Assembly: GCF_050871315.1 (NCBI RefSeq)
Contig: NZ_JBJLRE010000010.1
Direction: 5' to 3' (one strand)
DNA length: 64,000 nucleotides
Origin: Kineococcus gynurae
GTDB taxonomy: Bacteria > Actinomycetota > Actinomycetes > Actinomycetales > Kineococcaceae
Shown: one piece after another, positions 1-8,587 of the stretch
How positions within the stretch are numbered: the stretch's first letter is position 1
Layout of the letters: every line of letters starts with the position of its first letter
The notes under the pieces: model-generated
What the model was told of the DNA's origin: nothing
The model's database searches: none
The model's input: only the letters and a program-made list of their open reading frames with translations
Position numbers and translations under genes: made by a program

Positions 1-956
1 TGCCGCTCCAGCACCCGCTTGACCTTGCCGAGCTCGTCCATGAGCCCGGCCTTGTTCTGCAACCGGCCCGCGGTGTCGACGAGGACGACGTCGACCTCGG
101 CCTCGGTGCCGGCCTTGACCGCGTCGAAGGCGACGGCGGCCGGGTCGGCCCCGTCCTTGTCGCTGCGCACGGTGGGCACCCCTACCCGCTCGCCCCAGGT
201 GGCCAGCTGCTCGGCGGCGGCGGCGCGGAAGGTGTCGGCCGCGCCGAGGACGACGTCCTTGTCCTCGGCCACCAGCATCCGGGCGAGCTTGCCCACCGTG
301 GTCGTCTTGCCCGTGCCGTTGACGCCGACGACGAGGACGACCGCGGGCCGCCCGGCCCCGTCGACCCCGCCCGGGTGCCGGTCGAGCTTGAGGGAGCGGT
401 CGACGTCGGGACCGACCAGGCGCAGCAGCTCCTCGCGCAGCAGGGCCTTGAGCTGCTCGGGCTCGCGGGTGCCGAGCACCCGGACCCGTTCGCGCAGCCG
501 CTCGACCACGGCCATGGTCGGCTCGACGCCCACGTCGGCCAGGATCAGGGTCTCCTCGACCTCCTCCCACGTGGCCTCGTCGAGCGTGTCGCGCGACAGC
601 AGGGCCAGCAGGCCGCGCCCCAGGGCCGACTGCGAACGAGAGAGCCGCTCGCGCAGCCGGACCAGCCGTCCCGCCACGGGTTCGGGGCGTTCGAGGACCG
701 GCCCCTCGGGCAGGTCGACCACGTCGACGTTCCGGCTGGGCGAGTCACGCGGGACCTCGGCGTCGTCCCCGACGCCGGGCAGCACGTCCCCGTCGGGGTC
801 CTCGGTGCGGGTGCCGGGACGCCGCCCGAGCTCCGGCGCCTCGCCCTCACCGAGGGAGTTCCGGCGCCGACGGGGACGGACGAGGCCGACGACGACACCC
901 ACCACCAGGACGGCGATGCCGACGACGAGTCCGAGGACGATCTCGATCTGCTCCAC
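1..956 (-). CDS. ftsY: Signal recognition particle receptor FtsY (3' end outside the window)
   Basis: FtsY is the GTPase receptor that docks SRP-ribosome complexes at the membrane. Read on the minus strand, the protein starts with GTG (956) and a single N-terminal hydrophobic segment (IVLGLVVGIAVLVVGVVVG), then an acidic linker, the four-helix N domain, and the G domain with P-loop GVNGTGKTTT and the DTAGRLQNK motif. The window edge removes the C-terminal part of the G domain, including TKxD. The N-terminal membrane helix is the actinobacterial form. It lies downstream of smc and a small membrane gene in the same direction, the usual actinobacterial order. The identification is certain; the start is supported by the membrane helix beginning directly after it. 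Confidence 0.95.
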   Translation of the reverse strand, partial: MEQIEIVLGLVVGIAVLVVGVVVGLVRPRRRRNSLGEGEAPELGRRPGTRTEDPDGDVLPGVGDDAEVPRDSPSRNVDVVDLPEGPVLERPEPVAGRLVRLRERLSRSQSALGRGLLALLSRDTLDEATWEEVEETLILADVGVEPTMAVVERLRERVRVLGTREPEQLKALLREELLRLVGPDVDRSLKLDRHPGGVDGAGRPAVVLVVGVNGTGKTTTVGKLARMLVAEDKDVVLGAADTFRAAAAEQLATWGERVGVPTVRSDKDGADPAAVAFDAVKAGTEAEVDVVLVDTAGRLQNKAGLMDELGKVKRVLER

Positions 957-1042
957 GAGCGTCGATCCTTGCAGACCGCGCAGGCCCCGACCCGCCCCCG
1001 GCCCGCTCCCGGACCGGTGCGGAGCGGGACCGGGTCACCCGG

Positions 1043-1276
1043 TCAGTGCTGGTGCAGGGTCTCCCGGGCCTCGGTGCGCTCGGTGGAGGAACCGGCCCGG
1101 CGCAGGTGCCGACCCTGCCGACCACCCCAGGCGGCGGCCCGACCGATGGCGTGGTCGACGCGGGCGATCACCGAGCTCCCGCGTTCCCGCAGCGGGGGCG
1201 CGGCCACCGAGTACAGCACCGCCAGGGCCAGCCCGACGACGAGCACGAACGTCACGATCAGCGTGGTCACCAGCAC
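1043..1276 (-). CDS. Small single-pass membrane protein between smc and ftsY
   Basis: Hypothetical protein of about 77 residues. It begins with a strong transmembrane segment (LVTTLIVTFVLVVGLALAVLY) and continues with a basic, Arg-rich cytoplasmic tail containing VARVDHAIGRAA-like sequence. The GTG at 1276 was chosen because a purine-rich AGGGG box lies just upstream and the membrane helix begins at residue 2; an in-frame GTG at 1348 would add 24 low-complexity residues. It ends about 90 bases before ftsY and may be co-transcribed with it. I do not recognise a family. A non-coding shadow cannot be fully excluded in DNA this GC-rich, but the hydrophobic helix argues for a real gene. Confidence 0.5.
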   Translation of the reverse strand: MLVTTLIVTFVLVVGLALAVLYSVAAPPLRERGSSVIARVDHAIGRAAAWGGRQGRHLRRAGSSTERTEARETLHQH

Positions 1277-1339
1277 AGGAACACCCTGCCCCTCTTTCCC
1301 CCCGGGGGGCCACCGCCCCGCCCATTCGTTGCCGCTCCG

Positions 1340-1385
1340 TGACTCCACGAGTACGAAACGTTGTCATTTCCCAGTGTGGAGCGCT
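1340..1385. promoter_or_regulatory. AT-richer island upstream of the small membrane gene and ftsY
   Basis: Most of this window lacks A/T runs, but here the minus strand reads GGGAAATGACAACGTTTCG followed by TACTCG. This is the only promoter-like stretch between the end of smc and the small gene, so it is the likely promoter for the small gene and ftsY. The sigma class cannot be assigned by eye. Confidence 0.3.
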
Positions 1386-1479
1386 CCGCCCCCCACGCAA
1401 CGCGAGGGACGGGAGGGACGTTCCGATCGGGCGACCCGCGACCCGTGCCGTTGGTCACACCGGGCGGTCGACCCAGCGG

Positions 1480-4400
1480 TCAGGCCCGCGCGACCTCCAC
1501 CGGACCCGACTCCCCGGCGTCGAGGGCCACCTCCGAGGGCGGGGTCGTGGTCGGCCCGTCCGCGCTACGCAGCCGCTGGCTGACCACGGTGCTGATCCCG
1601 TCGCCCCGCATGGTCACGCCGTACAGCGCGTCGGCGACCTGCATGGTCCGCTTCTGGTGGGTGATGACGATGAGCTGGCTGGAGGCCCGCAACTCCTCGA
1701 AGAGGGTGATGAGCCGGGACAGGTTGGCGTCGTCGAGGGCCGCCTCGACCTCGTCGAGGACGTAGAAGGGGCTGGGGCGGGCCCGGAAGATCGCGACGAG
1801 CATCGCGACCGCGGTCAACGAGCGCTCCCCGCCGGACAGCAGCGAGAGCCGCTTGACCTTCTTGCCCGCCGGTCGGGCCTCCACCTCGATCCCGGTGGTC
1901 AGCATGTCCGAGGGGTCGGTCAGCACCAGCCGCCCCTCGCCCCCGGGGAACAGGCGGGAGAACACGCCGACGAACTCGCGGGCCACGTCGGCGAAGGCCT
2001 CGGAGAACACGCGCTCGACCCGCTCGTCGACCTCCTTGACGATGTCGAGGAGGTCCTTGCGCGAGGAGCGCAGGTCCTCCATCTGCGTGACGAGGAACGT
2101 GTGCCGCTCCTCCATGGCCGCGAACTCCTCCAGCGCGAGCGGGTTCACGGTGCCCAGCTGGGCGAGCGCCCGCTCGGCCGACCGGCGCCGTTTCTCCTGC
2201 TCGGCGCGCACGTAGGGCCGCGGCTGCGGCTCCTCGCCCGGCGCGGGCTCGGGGTCGCCCGGCGCGGGCGGGGACGGCGGGACGGGCTGGTCGGGGCCGA
2301 ACTCGGCCAGCAGCACGTCGGGGTCGGTGCCGAGCTCCTCGAAGGAACGCGTGCGCAACTGGTCGATGCGCCACCGCTGCTGGGCCCGGGCCACCTCGTC
2401 GGCGTGCCGGGAGTCGCCCAGCCGCTGCTGCTCCAGGGTCAGCGAGTCCACGACGCCGCGGGCCCCGGACACCTCCTCGGCGAAGCGGGCCCGGGCGGCC
2501 TCGGCGGCGGCGCGCAGGGTCGCGGCCGAGGCGGCCGAGGACTCCCACACCGCCAGCGCCCGCTCGGCCCCCGCCTGGACCTCGCGCGCGACCACTGCCT
2601 GGCGCTCCCGTCGGGCCCGGGCGGCCGCCACCCGTTCGCGGGCGGCGAGCTCCTCGCGGGCCTGCCGCTCGAACCCCTCGGCGCGACCCGCGAGCGCGCG
2701 GGAGCGTTCCTCGGTCGTGCGCAACGCCAGCCGGGCCTCGGTCTCGGCCCGGCCCAGACCGCGGGCGACCTCGGCCAACCGGTCGCGCTCGTCGGTGCTG
2801 ACGTCGGCCTCGGCGTCCAGGGGTTCGGCCACGGCCGCCTCGTAGCGCTCGGCGAGGTCGGCCAGCTCGGCCCGGTCGGTCTCGAGCCGTTCCGCGACCC
2901 CGCTGCGGGCGCCGCGGTGCCGTTCGGTCTCGGCGGCGGCGGCCCGGACGGCCGAGCCCAGCTGGGCCAACCGCTCGGCGACGGCGCTCATCCGGGCGTC
3001 GGACTCGTGCAGGCGCTCCAGCGCGGCCTCGACCCGGGCGGCGGCCTCGGCGCGGGCGGCGGCGGCGGCCTGCCGGGCGAAGGCCGCCCGGTGCGCACGG
3101 TGCTCGGCGGCCGAGAGCGCGTCGGTGGCCTCGTCGACCGCGGCCTGCACCTGCAGCAGGCTCGGCGCCGAGCTGGACCCCCCGGCCGCCCGGTGCTCGG
3201 CCAGCAGGTCCCCGGCCCGGGTGACGGCGACCAGGTCCGGCCGGGCCTGCAGGACGGCCCGGGCCGCCGACAGGTCCTCGACCACGACGACGTCGCCCAG
3301 CAGCCGGGTCAGGGCCCCGCGGACGCTGTCGGGGGCCTCGACCAGCTCCAGCGCCGCCCGGGCACCGGCGGGCAGATCCGCGTCGGACGATCCGGCCCGC
3401 CCGGCCCCGGCCCCGGCCAGCAGCAGCCCGGCCCGCCCGGCGTCGTCGTCCTTGAGGTGCTCGATGGCGGCGACCGCCTCGGCCGGACCCTCGACCACGA
3501 CGGCGTCGGCCGCGGAACCGAGGGCCGCGGCGACGGCCTGCTCCCACCCGGCACTCACGCTCAGCAGCGCCGCGACGGAGCCGAGCACCCCGCTGAGCCG
3601 TTCCCCCGCGGCCAGCAGCGCGCCGGCCCCGTCCTTGCGGGCCAGCCCGATCTCCAGGGCCTCCTTGCGCGCGCTCCACGTCGCCCGGTCGCGTTCGGCG
3701 GTCTGCTCCTCGGTGCGGGCGGCCTCGTCGGCGGCCTCGGCCTCGGCCAGCGCGGTCTCGGCGGCCTCGTGCTCGGAGTCCAGGTCCTCCTCGCCCTCCT
3801 CGACCCCGGCGACCTGCGTCTCGGTCGCCGCGAACTCGACCTGCGCGGCCTCGCGGCGCGCCTCGGCGTCGGCGAGCGCGAGGGAGAGCCGCTCCAGCTC
3901 CGACTCCCCCGCCTCGACGCGGCTGCGGCGGGCCGAGACCTGCCCGCCGAGACGGGCCAGTCCCTCGCGCCGGTCGGCGGCGGCCCGCAGGGCCTGCGCG
4001 ACCCGACGGTCCTCGGCGCTCGCGGCCGCGTCGGCGGCGGACCGCTCGGCCAGCACCCCGTCGAGGACGGCCCGGTGCCGGGTGACCTCGGCGGCGAGCT
4101 CGGCCTCCTCCGCGCGCACGCGTTCGGCCTGGCGCCGTAGCTCCTCGGGATCACGGCGGCCGGTCTGCTCGTCGGTGCTGTCGGCGATCATCCGCAGCCG
4201 CTGCTGGGCCAGGGCCTGCACACCGCGCAGCCGCTCGGCCAGCGCCTGCAACCGGTGGTGGGTCTCGACGGCGCGGGCGAGGTCGGGTGCGGCCGCGGCG
4301 GCCGAGGCCTCCGCGGCGGCCAGCCGGGCGGCGGCCTCGCCGAGATCGGCCTCGACCTGCGCCTGGCGCGTCTTCAGGGCGGCCTCGTCGGCCTCGTCGG

Positions 4401-5136
4401 CCTGCAGCGCGGCCACGGCCTGGACCAGGTCGTCGGCCAGCAGGCGCGAGCGGGCGTCGCGCAGGTCGGCCTGCACGACCTGGGCCCGGCGGGCCGCCTC
4501 GGCCTGGCGCCCGAGGGGCTTGAGCTGCCGACGGATCTCGGACACGAGGTCGTTGACGCGCGTGAGGTTGCCCTCCATGGCGTCCAGCTTGCGCAGCGCC
4601 TTCTCCTTGCGCCGCCGGTGCTTCAGCACCCCGGCCGCCTCCTCGACGAAGGCCCGGCGCTCCTCCGGCGAGGCGTGCAGGACGGCGTCGATCTGGCCCT
4701 GGCCGACGATGACGTGCATCTCGCGGCCGATGCCGGAGTCGCTCAGCAGCTCCTGGACGTCCAGCAACCGGCAGGTCGAGCCGTTGATGGCGTACTCGCT
4801 GCCGCCGGTGCGGAACATGGTCCGGGTGATCGTCACCTCGGCGTAGTCGATGGGCAGGGCGCCGTCGGTGTTGTCGATGGTCAGGCTGACCTCGGCGCGC
4901 CCGAGCGCGGCCCGCCCCGAGGGGCCGGTCGTCCCGGCGAAGATGACGTCCTCCATCTTGCCGCCGCGCAGGCTCTTCGCGCTGTGCTCACCCATCACCC
5001 AGGTCAGGGCGTCCACGACGTTGGACTTGCCGGACCCGTTCGGGCCCACGACGCAGGTGATCCCGGGCTCCAGCCGCAGCGTCGTCGCCGAGGCGAACGA
5101 CTTGAAGCCCTTGAGGGTCAACGTCTTGAGGTGCAC
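1480..5136 (-). CDS. smc: Chromosome segregation ATPase SMC
   Basis: SMC is the condensin ATPase that organises and segregates the chromosome with ScpA/ScpB. The 1218-residue protein has the Walker A motif GPNGSGKS at residues 31-38, long Ala/Glu/Arg-rich coiled coils, a hinge around residues 500-660, a second coiled coil, and the C-terminal head with LSLLSGGERSLTAVAM and Walker B (FYVLDEVEAALDD). The start MHLKTLTLKGFKSFA is the family's usual N-terminus. GTG 5136 follows a TAGGGT -10-like box by 8 bases, so the mRNA is probably leaderless; an in-frame GTG at 5163 would lie upstream of that box. A proline-rich insert (PVPPSPPAPGDPEPAPGEEP) breaks the C-terminal coil. Confidence 0.97.
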   Translation of the reverse strand: MHLKTLTLKGFKSFASATTLRLEPGITCVVGPNGSGKSNVVDALTWVMGEHSAKSLRGGKMEDVIFAGTTGPSGRAALGRAEVSLTIDNTDGALPIDYAEVTITRTMFRTGGSEYAINGSTCRLLDVQELLSDSGIGREMHVIVGQGQIDAVLHASPEERRAFVEEAAGVLKHRRRKEKALRKLDAMEGNLTRVNDLVSEIRRQLKPLGRQAEAARRAQVVQADLRDARSRLLADDLVQAVAALQADEADEAALKTRQAQVEADLGEAAARLAAAEASAAAAAPDLARAVETHHRLQALAERLRGVQALAQQRLRMIADSTDEQTGRRDPEELRRQAERVRAEEAELAAEVTRHRAVLDGVLAERSAADAAASAEDRRVAQALRAAADRREGLARLGGQVSARRSRVEAGESELERLSLALADAEARREAAQVEFAATETQVAGVEEGEEDLDSEHEAAETALAEAEAADEAARTEEQTAERDRATWSARKEALEIGLARKDGAGALLAAGERLSGVLGSVAALLSVSAGWEQAVAAALGSAADAVVVEGPAEAVAAIEHLKDDDAGRAGLLLAGAGAGRAGSSDADLPAGARAALELVEAPDSVRGALTRLLGDVVVVEDLSAARAVLQARPDLVAVTRAGDLLAEHRAAGGSSSAPSLLQVQAAVDEATDALSAAEHRAHRAAFARQAAAAARAEAAARVEAALERLHESDARMSAVAERLAQLGSAVRAAAAETERHRGARSGVAERLETDRAELADLAERYEAAVAEPLDAEADVSTDERDRLAEVARGLGRAETEARLALRTTEERSRALAGRAEGFERQAREELAARERVAAARARRERQAVVAREVQAGAERALAVWESSAASAATLRAAAEAARARFAEEVSGARGVVDSLTLEQQRLGDSRHADEVARAQQRWRIDQLRTRSFEELGTDPDVLLAEFGPDQPVPPSPPAPGDPEPAPGEEPQPRPYVRAEQEKRRRSAERALAQLGTVNPLALEEFAAMEERHTFLVTQMEDLRSSRKDLLDIVKEVDERVERVFSEAFADVAREFVGVFSRLFPGGEGRLVLTDPSDMLTTGIEVEARPAGKKVKRLSLLSGGERSLTAVAMLVAIFRARPSPFYVLDEVEAALDDANLSRLITLFEELRASSQLIVITHQKRTMQVADALYGVTMRGDGISTVVSQRLRSADGPTTTPPSEVALDAGESGPVEVARA

Positions 5137-5144
5137 GGGTACCG

Positions 5145-5150
5145 ACCCTA
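5145..5150 (-). promoter_or_regulatory. -10 element of smc (leaderless type)
   Basis: TAGGGT on the minus strand, 8 bases before the GTG start at 5136, matches the TANNNT-(6-9)-start pattern found at many genes here. This supports a start at 5136. Confidence 0.5.
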
Positions 5151-5208
5151 ACGAGCCCGGCACCCGTCCCGGGCCAGCCGCGCGGGCCGGGGCCCCGGCC
5201 GCGGGCCC

Positions 5209-5511
5209 TCAGCGCTCGACGAACCCGCTCACCCCGCGGGGCTCGGCGAACCGTTCGACGACGGCGACGACGCGCCCCGGACGACGGAACCGGCTCTCCT
5301 GCTCCGCGAGCCGTCGCAGCAGTTCCAGCAGCGCGGGGCGGGGGCCCTCGGCCACCACCTCGACCCGGCCGTCGTCGCGGTTGGTGGCGCTGCCGGCCAG
5401 CCCGAGCTCCAGGGCCTGGGCCTTGGTCCACCAGCGGAACCCGACCCCCTGCACGTCACCGCTGACCCACGCGGTGACCCGTTGCGTCTCCTGGCTCGCG
5501 CGCTCCTCCAC
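5209..5511 (-). CDS. acyP: Acylphosphatase
   Basis: Small enzyme hydrolysing acyl phosphates. The 100-residue protein carries the family signature VSGDVQGVGFRWW (the VQGVGFR loop binds phosphate; its Arg is catalytic) and the second motif with Asn in AGSATNRDDGRVEVVAEG. The start is GTG 5511 (VEERASQETQRVTAWV), because a TAGGGT -10 box lies 7 bases upstream and the upstream in-frame codons are only tandem repeats encoding Arg/Gly/Pro. It lies directly upstream of smc, the position acyP holds in other actinobacteria. Length matches the family (about 90-100 residues). Confidence 0.92.
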   Translation of the reverse strand: MEERASQETQRVTAWVSGDVQGVGFRWWTKAQALELGLAGSATNRDDGRVEVVAEGPRPALLELLRRLAEQESRFRRPGRVVAVVERFAEPRGVSGFVER

Positions 5512-5518
5512 GCCGGGC

Positions 5519-5590
5519 ACCCTACGGGCGGGCCCCCTGCGGTCGGGCCCCCTGCGGTCGGGACCCTGAGGTCGGGCACCCTGAGTCGGG
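5519..5590 (-). repeat. Tandem 14-15 bp repeat containing the acyP -10 element
   Basis: Between the CvpA-like gene and acyP the DNA is about five degenerate units of 14-15 bases. On the minus strand these read CAGGGTGCCCGACCT, CAGGGTCCCGACCG, CAGGGGGCCCGACCG, CAGGGGGCCCGCCCG, then TAGGGTGCCCGGC directly before the GTG of acyP. Only the last unit (TAGGGT at 5519-5524) has the full TANNNT -10 form at leaderless spacing; the others are C-for-T variants. It is therefore a minisatellite built from the promoter itself. Confidence 0.7.
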
Positions 5591-5595
5591 GGCAC

Positions 5596-6180
5596 TCAGC
5601 CCCGGGGCAGCGGGAGCGCGGCGCGCAGATCCTGGAGGTTCCCGAGGCCGAGGTCGGGCCCGCCGAACCCGTCCACCGGCGCCCACTGCGCCCCGGGGAC
5701 CACCCAGGAGACCGCCACCAGCACGACGACGGCGGCCACCCCGCCACGCAGCACCGCGCCCGCGGCCCGGTCGAGGACCCGCAGGTGCAGGCGCTGCAGG
5801 AGCCCGCCGAGCAGGGCCCCGAGCACCGAGCCCAGGACGGCCCCGACGACGGTGGCCGCGGCCACGACCAGCAGGAGCAGGTAACCGCGCTCGGCCGGGA
5901 CGACGGCCCAGGCGGCCAGCTGCAACCCGGCGACGAACCCGGCGACCACCCCGGCCAGCGTCAGCAGGACCCGCGACGCCCCGGCCCGCCACCCGGCCCG
6001 CACGGCGAGCCCGACGACCAGGACGACGACCACGAGCAGCAGCAGCGAGAGCCCCGGCCGCTCCCCCCACGGGAGCCGGAGGTCGAGGAGGCCGCTCGCC
6101 CACGATCCGAGGCGGTCGAGCGTCCCGGGGCCCGGGAGACCGCTCGGGAGGACGGGGGTGAGGTCGAGATCGAGGGGCAT
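5596..6180 (-). CDS. CvpA-like integral membrane protein
   Basis: A 194-residue protein with four hydrophobic helices: LSLLLLVVVVLVVGLAV (about 43-62), VLLTLAGVVAGFVAGLQLAAW (71-92), YLLLLVVAAATVVGAVLG (100-121) and GGVAAVVVLVAVSWVVPG (150-168). Helix spacing and the Gly-rich third helix followed by a polar turn resemble the CvpA/colicin V production family, also found as the membrane domain of actinobacterial MarP proteases, but there is no protease domain here. The ATG start follows TACGGT by 6 bases, so it is likely leaderless. Family assignment is by topology, not by a diagnostic motif, and the function is unknown. Confidence 0.65.
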   Translation of the reverse strand: MPLDLDLTPVLPSGLPGPGTLDRLGSWASGLLDLRLPWGERPGLSLLLLVVVVLVVGLAVRAGWRAGASRVLLTLAGVVAGFVAGLQLAAWAVVPAERGYLLLLVVAAATVVGAVLGSVLGALLGGLLQRLHLRVLDRAAGAVLRGGVAAVVVLVAVSWVVPGAQWAPVDGFGGPDLGLGNLQDLRAALPLPRG

Positions 6181-6186
6181 GCCCCG

Positions 6187-6192
6187 ACCGTA
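6187..6192 (-). promoter_or_regulatory. -10 element of the CvpA-like gene
   Basis: TACGGT on the minus strand, 6 bases before the ATG at 6180, with no ribosome binding site between. This is consistent with a leaderless transcript. Confidence 0.45.
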
Positions 6193-6267
6193 GGTCGGCC
6201 CCGGGGCCGCGTCACCGATCCGGACCGGGTCTTCAGGGACGGTTCAGGGTCGGACCGGAGTCGGATC

Positions 6268-6311
6268 GGGGTCTGGTCGGGGTCTGGTCGGGGTCTGGTC
6301 GGGGTCGGCTC
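6268..6311. repeat. Four tandem 11-bp units (GGGGTCTGGTC)
   Basis: Three exact copies of GGGGTCTGGTC followed by a diverged fourth (GGGGTCGGCTC), in the 204-base gap between the nudix gene and the CvpA-like gene. The surrounding bases hold further half-copies. No gene is visible in the gap. It lies about 90 bases upstream of the CvpA-like start. Confidence 0.8.
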
Positions 6312-6384
6312 AGGGACGACCCTGAGCGGTCAGCGCTGTCGGGGAACAGCCCGCGGGAACGGCACAGGGGGACCCTGCGCTCGT

Positions 6385-6870
6385 TCACCGGGCCGAGGGT
6401 CCCCCGGTGCCGATCCGGTCGAGCAGCCGCTCGACGAAGACGACCTGTCCGGCGACGAGCCGGGTCCGGGCGAGCTCGGGGGTGGACCAGACGACCCGGT
6501 CCAGCTCGGGGAACTCCTGCACGCGCCCCGAGCGGGGCGGCCAGACCATCGAGAACGTGCCGGGCAGCACCGTCTCCGGGTCCAGGTCGCCCGCGAGCGC
6601 CCAGATCGTCACGACCTTGCCGCCGGACTGCCGGTTCTCGCCCAGCGCGACGAGCTCACCCGGCGGGACCGGCAACCCCAGTTCCTCGGCGAACTCGCGC
6701 CGGGCGGTGTCCAGCAGCTCCTCACCCGGTTCGGGCTCCCCCTTGGGCAGGGTCCAGGCGCGCTCGTCCTTGCGCGCCCACAACGGCCCACCCAGGTGCC
6801 CGATCAGGATCTCCACGCCTTCCGGACCGTTGCGGTGCAGCAGGATCCCGGCGGAGCGGCGGGTCGGCAT
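6385..6870 (-). CDS. Nudix hydrolase
   Basis: The 161-residue protein has a complete Nudix box, GX5EX7REUXEEXGU, as GEPEPGEELLDTARREF followed by AEELGL, which binds the metal-pyrophosphate of nucleoside-diphosphate-linked substrates. The N-terminus MPTRRSAGILLHR and the KDERAWTLPKGEP strand resemble actinobacterial house-cleaning Nudix proteins. Its ATG overlaps the mutM stop by one base (TGATG), so the two are translationally coupled, and it is the last gene of the DUF177-rpmF-rnc-mutM operon. The link with mutM suggests a role in sanitising oxidised nucleotides, but the substrate is unknown. Confidence 0.88.
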   Translation of the reverse strand: MPTRRSAGILLHRNGPEGVEILIGHLGGPLWARKDERAWTLPKGEPEPGEELLDTARREFAEELGLPVPPGELVALGENRQSGGKVVTIWALAGDLDPETVLPGTFSMVWPPRSGRVQEFPELDRVVWSTPELARTRLVAGQVVFVERLLDRIGTGGPSAR

Positions 6871-7808
6871 CAGCGGGCCGGGGTGCTCGCGCCCACCCGC
6901 GGGCGGGTCTGGCAGCGGGGGCAGAAGAACGAGGACCGGTTCATGAACGACTCGCGCCGGATGGGCGTCGAGCACCGGGCGCACGGTCGCCCCGCCTGAC
7001 CGTAGGCGTGCAGCGAGCGGTCGAAGTACCCGCTGGCCCCGTTGACGTTGACGTAGAGGGCGTCGAAGCTCGTCCCGCCCGCGTCCAGGGCCGCGGTCAT
7101 GACCTCGCGCAGGGCGGCCAGCAGCGTGTCGACCTGCGCCCGCCGCAAGGACCCCGTGGGCCGCTCGTAGTGCAGCCGGGCCCGCCAGAGCGCCTCGTCG
7201 GCGTAGATGTTGCCCACGCCGGAGACCAGCCCCTGGTCGAGCAGGGCCCGCTTGACCCCGGTGCTGCGGGCCCGGACCCGGCGGGCGAAGTCGGCGTCGT
7301 CGAAGGCCGGGTCCAGCGGGTCGCGGGCGATGTGGGCGACGGCGGCCGGGATCGTGCGCGACCAGGGGGCCTCGTCGGTGGTCCCGCGCCCGCCCGGCCC
7401 GCCGTCGGCGACGTCGAGGAGCGGTTCCAGCGAGAGCCCCCCGAAGGTGCGCTGGTCGACGAAGCGCAGCTCCGCCCCGTCGTCGTCGAAGGTCCAGCGG
7501 GCCCGCAGGTGCTTCTCGTCGGGGGCCTCGGCGCCCTCGACCAGCAGCTGCCCGGACATCCCCAGGTGCACGACGAGGGCGTCGGGGGCGTGGCCCTCGG
7601 CGTCGACCAGCGGCAGCCACAGGTACTTGCCCCGACGGACGGCGTCGCCCACGACCCGGTCGCGGCAGCGGCGGGCCGCGTCGTCGGGCCCGGGGACGTG
7701 ACGGCGGGTGACCCGGGGGTGCAGGAACTCCACCTGCCGGATGCGCCGTCCGACCACGTGGTCGGCCACCCCGCGGCGGACGACCTCGACCTCGGGCAGC
7801 TCGGGCAC
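6870..7808 (-). CDS. mutM: Formamidopyrimidine-DNA glycosylase
   Basis: Base-excision repair glycosylase/AP lyase removing 8-oxoguanine and ring-opened purines. The 312-residue protein begins (M)PELPEVEVVRRG, giving the catalytic Pro2 and Glu3. It carries the helix-two-turn-helix region (DQGLVSGVGNIYADEALW) and the C-terminal zinc finger CARC...CPRC. Start is GTG 7808, six bases after rnc ends. A C-terminal tail (TRPRVGASTPAR) extends slightly past the zinc finger. It is co-transcribed with rnc upstream and the nudix gene downstream, the classical actinobacterial arrangement. Confidence 0.96.
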   Translation of the reverse strand: MPELPEVEVVRRGVADHVVGRRIRQVEFLHPRVTRRHVPGPDDAARRCRDRVVGDAVRRGKYLWLPLVDAEGHAPDALVVHLGMSGQLLVEGAEAPDEKHLRARWTFDDDGAELRFVDQRTFGGLSLEPLLDVADGGPGGRGTTDEAPWSRTIPAAVAHIARDPLDPAFDDADFARRVRARSTGVKRALLDQGLVSGVGNIYADEALWRARLHYERPTGSLRRAQVDTLLAALREVMTAALDAGGTSFDALYVNVNGASGYFDRSLHAYGQAGRPCARCSTPIRRESFMNRSSFFCPRCQTRPRVGASTPAR

Positions 7809-7814
7809 GGCCGC

Positions 7815-8570
7815 TCAGGCCTTCCGGACGGCGGCGGCCTCGGTCGCGGCCTGCAGCTGCTCGACGGCGGTCGCCGCGGCCTTCTGCTCGGCCTCCTTCT
7901 TGCTGCGGCCCTCGCCGTGGCCCAGGACGCTGCCGCCCACCATGGCGTCGGCGGCGAACTCCTTGGCGTGGTCGGGCCCGGTGTCGGTGATGACGTAGGA
8001 CGGCACCCCGAGCCCGGCCGCGGCCGTCAGCTCCTGCAGCGCGGTCTTGAAGTCGGTGCCGGCACCGAAGCGGTCGGACACCTCCAGCAGCGGCGAGACC
8101 AGCCGCAGCACGAACGCACGGGCGGCGTCGATCCCGGCGGACAGGTAGGCGGCGCCGATCACGGCCTCGAGGGTGTCGGCCAGGATCGAGGACTTGTCCC
8201 GTCCCCCGGTCGCCAGCTCACCCTTGCCCAGGCGGATGTGCTCCCCCAGGCCGAGCCCACGGGCGATGTCGGCCAAGGCGCGCATGTTGACGACCCCAGC
8301 CCGCAGCTTGGCCAGCCGCCCCTCGGAGACGTCGGGGTGACGGTGGTAGAGGTCGTCGGTGACGACCAGGCCGAGGACGGAGTCCCCCAGGAACTCCAGC
8401 CGCTCGTTGGTGGGCAGCCCGCCGTTCTCGTAGGCGTAGGAGCGGTGCGTCAGCGCCCGTTCCAGCAACGCCGGCTCGATCGTCAGGCCCAGCCCGGACT
8501 CCAGGCGGGCGAGGCGCGTGGCCTCGCCCGCCCGGGGACCTTCTCGACCCGAGTCCTCGACCGCCGGCAC
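7815..8570 (-). CDS. rnc: Ribonuclease III
   Basis: Double-strand RNA endonuclease for rRNA and mRNA processing. The 251-residue protein contains the signature NERLEFLGDSVLGLV, which carries the metal-binding Glu/Asp, the second metal site region (DTLEAVIGAAYLSAG), and a C-terminal double-stranded RNA-binding domain ending GRSKKEAEQKAAATAVEQL. The GTG at 8570 (VPAVEDSGREGP) was chosen because it follows the rpmF stop by 17 bases; longer readings run backwards through rpmF. Operon: DUF177-rpmF-rnc-mutM-nudix. Confidence 0.95.
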   Translation of the reverse strand: MPAVEDSGREGPRAGEATRLARLESGLGLTIEPALLERALTHRSYAYENGGLPTNERLEFLGDSVLGLVVTDDLYHRHPDVSEGRLAKLRAGVVNMRALADIARGLGLGEHIRLGKGELATGGRDKSSILADTLEAVIGAAYLSAGIDAARAFVLRLVSPLLEVSDRFGAGTDFKTALQELTAAAGLGVPSYVITDTGPDHAKEFAADAMVGGSVLGHGEGRSKKEAEQKAAATAVEQLQAATEAAAVRKA

Positions 8571-8587
8571 GCCGTCGGCCGGGGGGA

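Noticed and set aside
19..4140. A 1373-codon plus-strand open frame opposite ftsY and smc
   Set aside because: Low-complexity Ser/Arg/Ala/Gly composition from GC-rich third-position bias; the minus strand encodes unmistakable FtsY and SMC.
5519..5590. CRISPR-like repeat array
   Set aside because: Units are 14-15 bases without spacers, part of the acyP promoter; no cas genes in the window.
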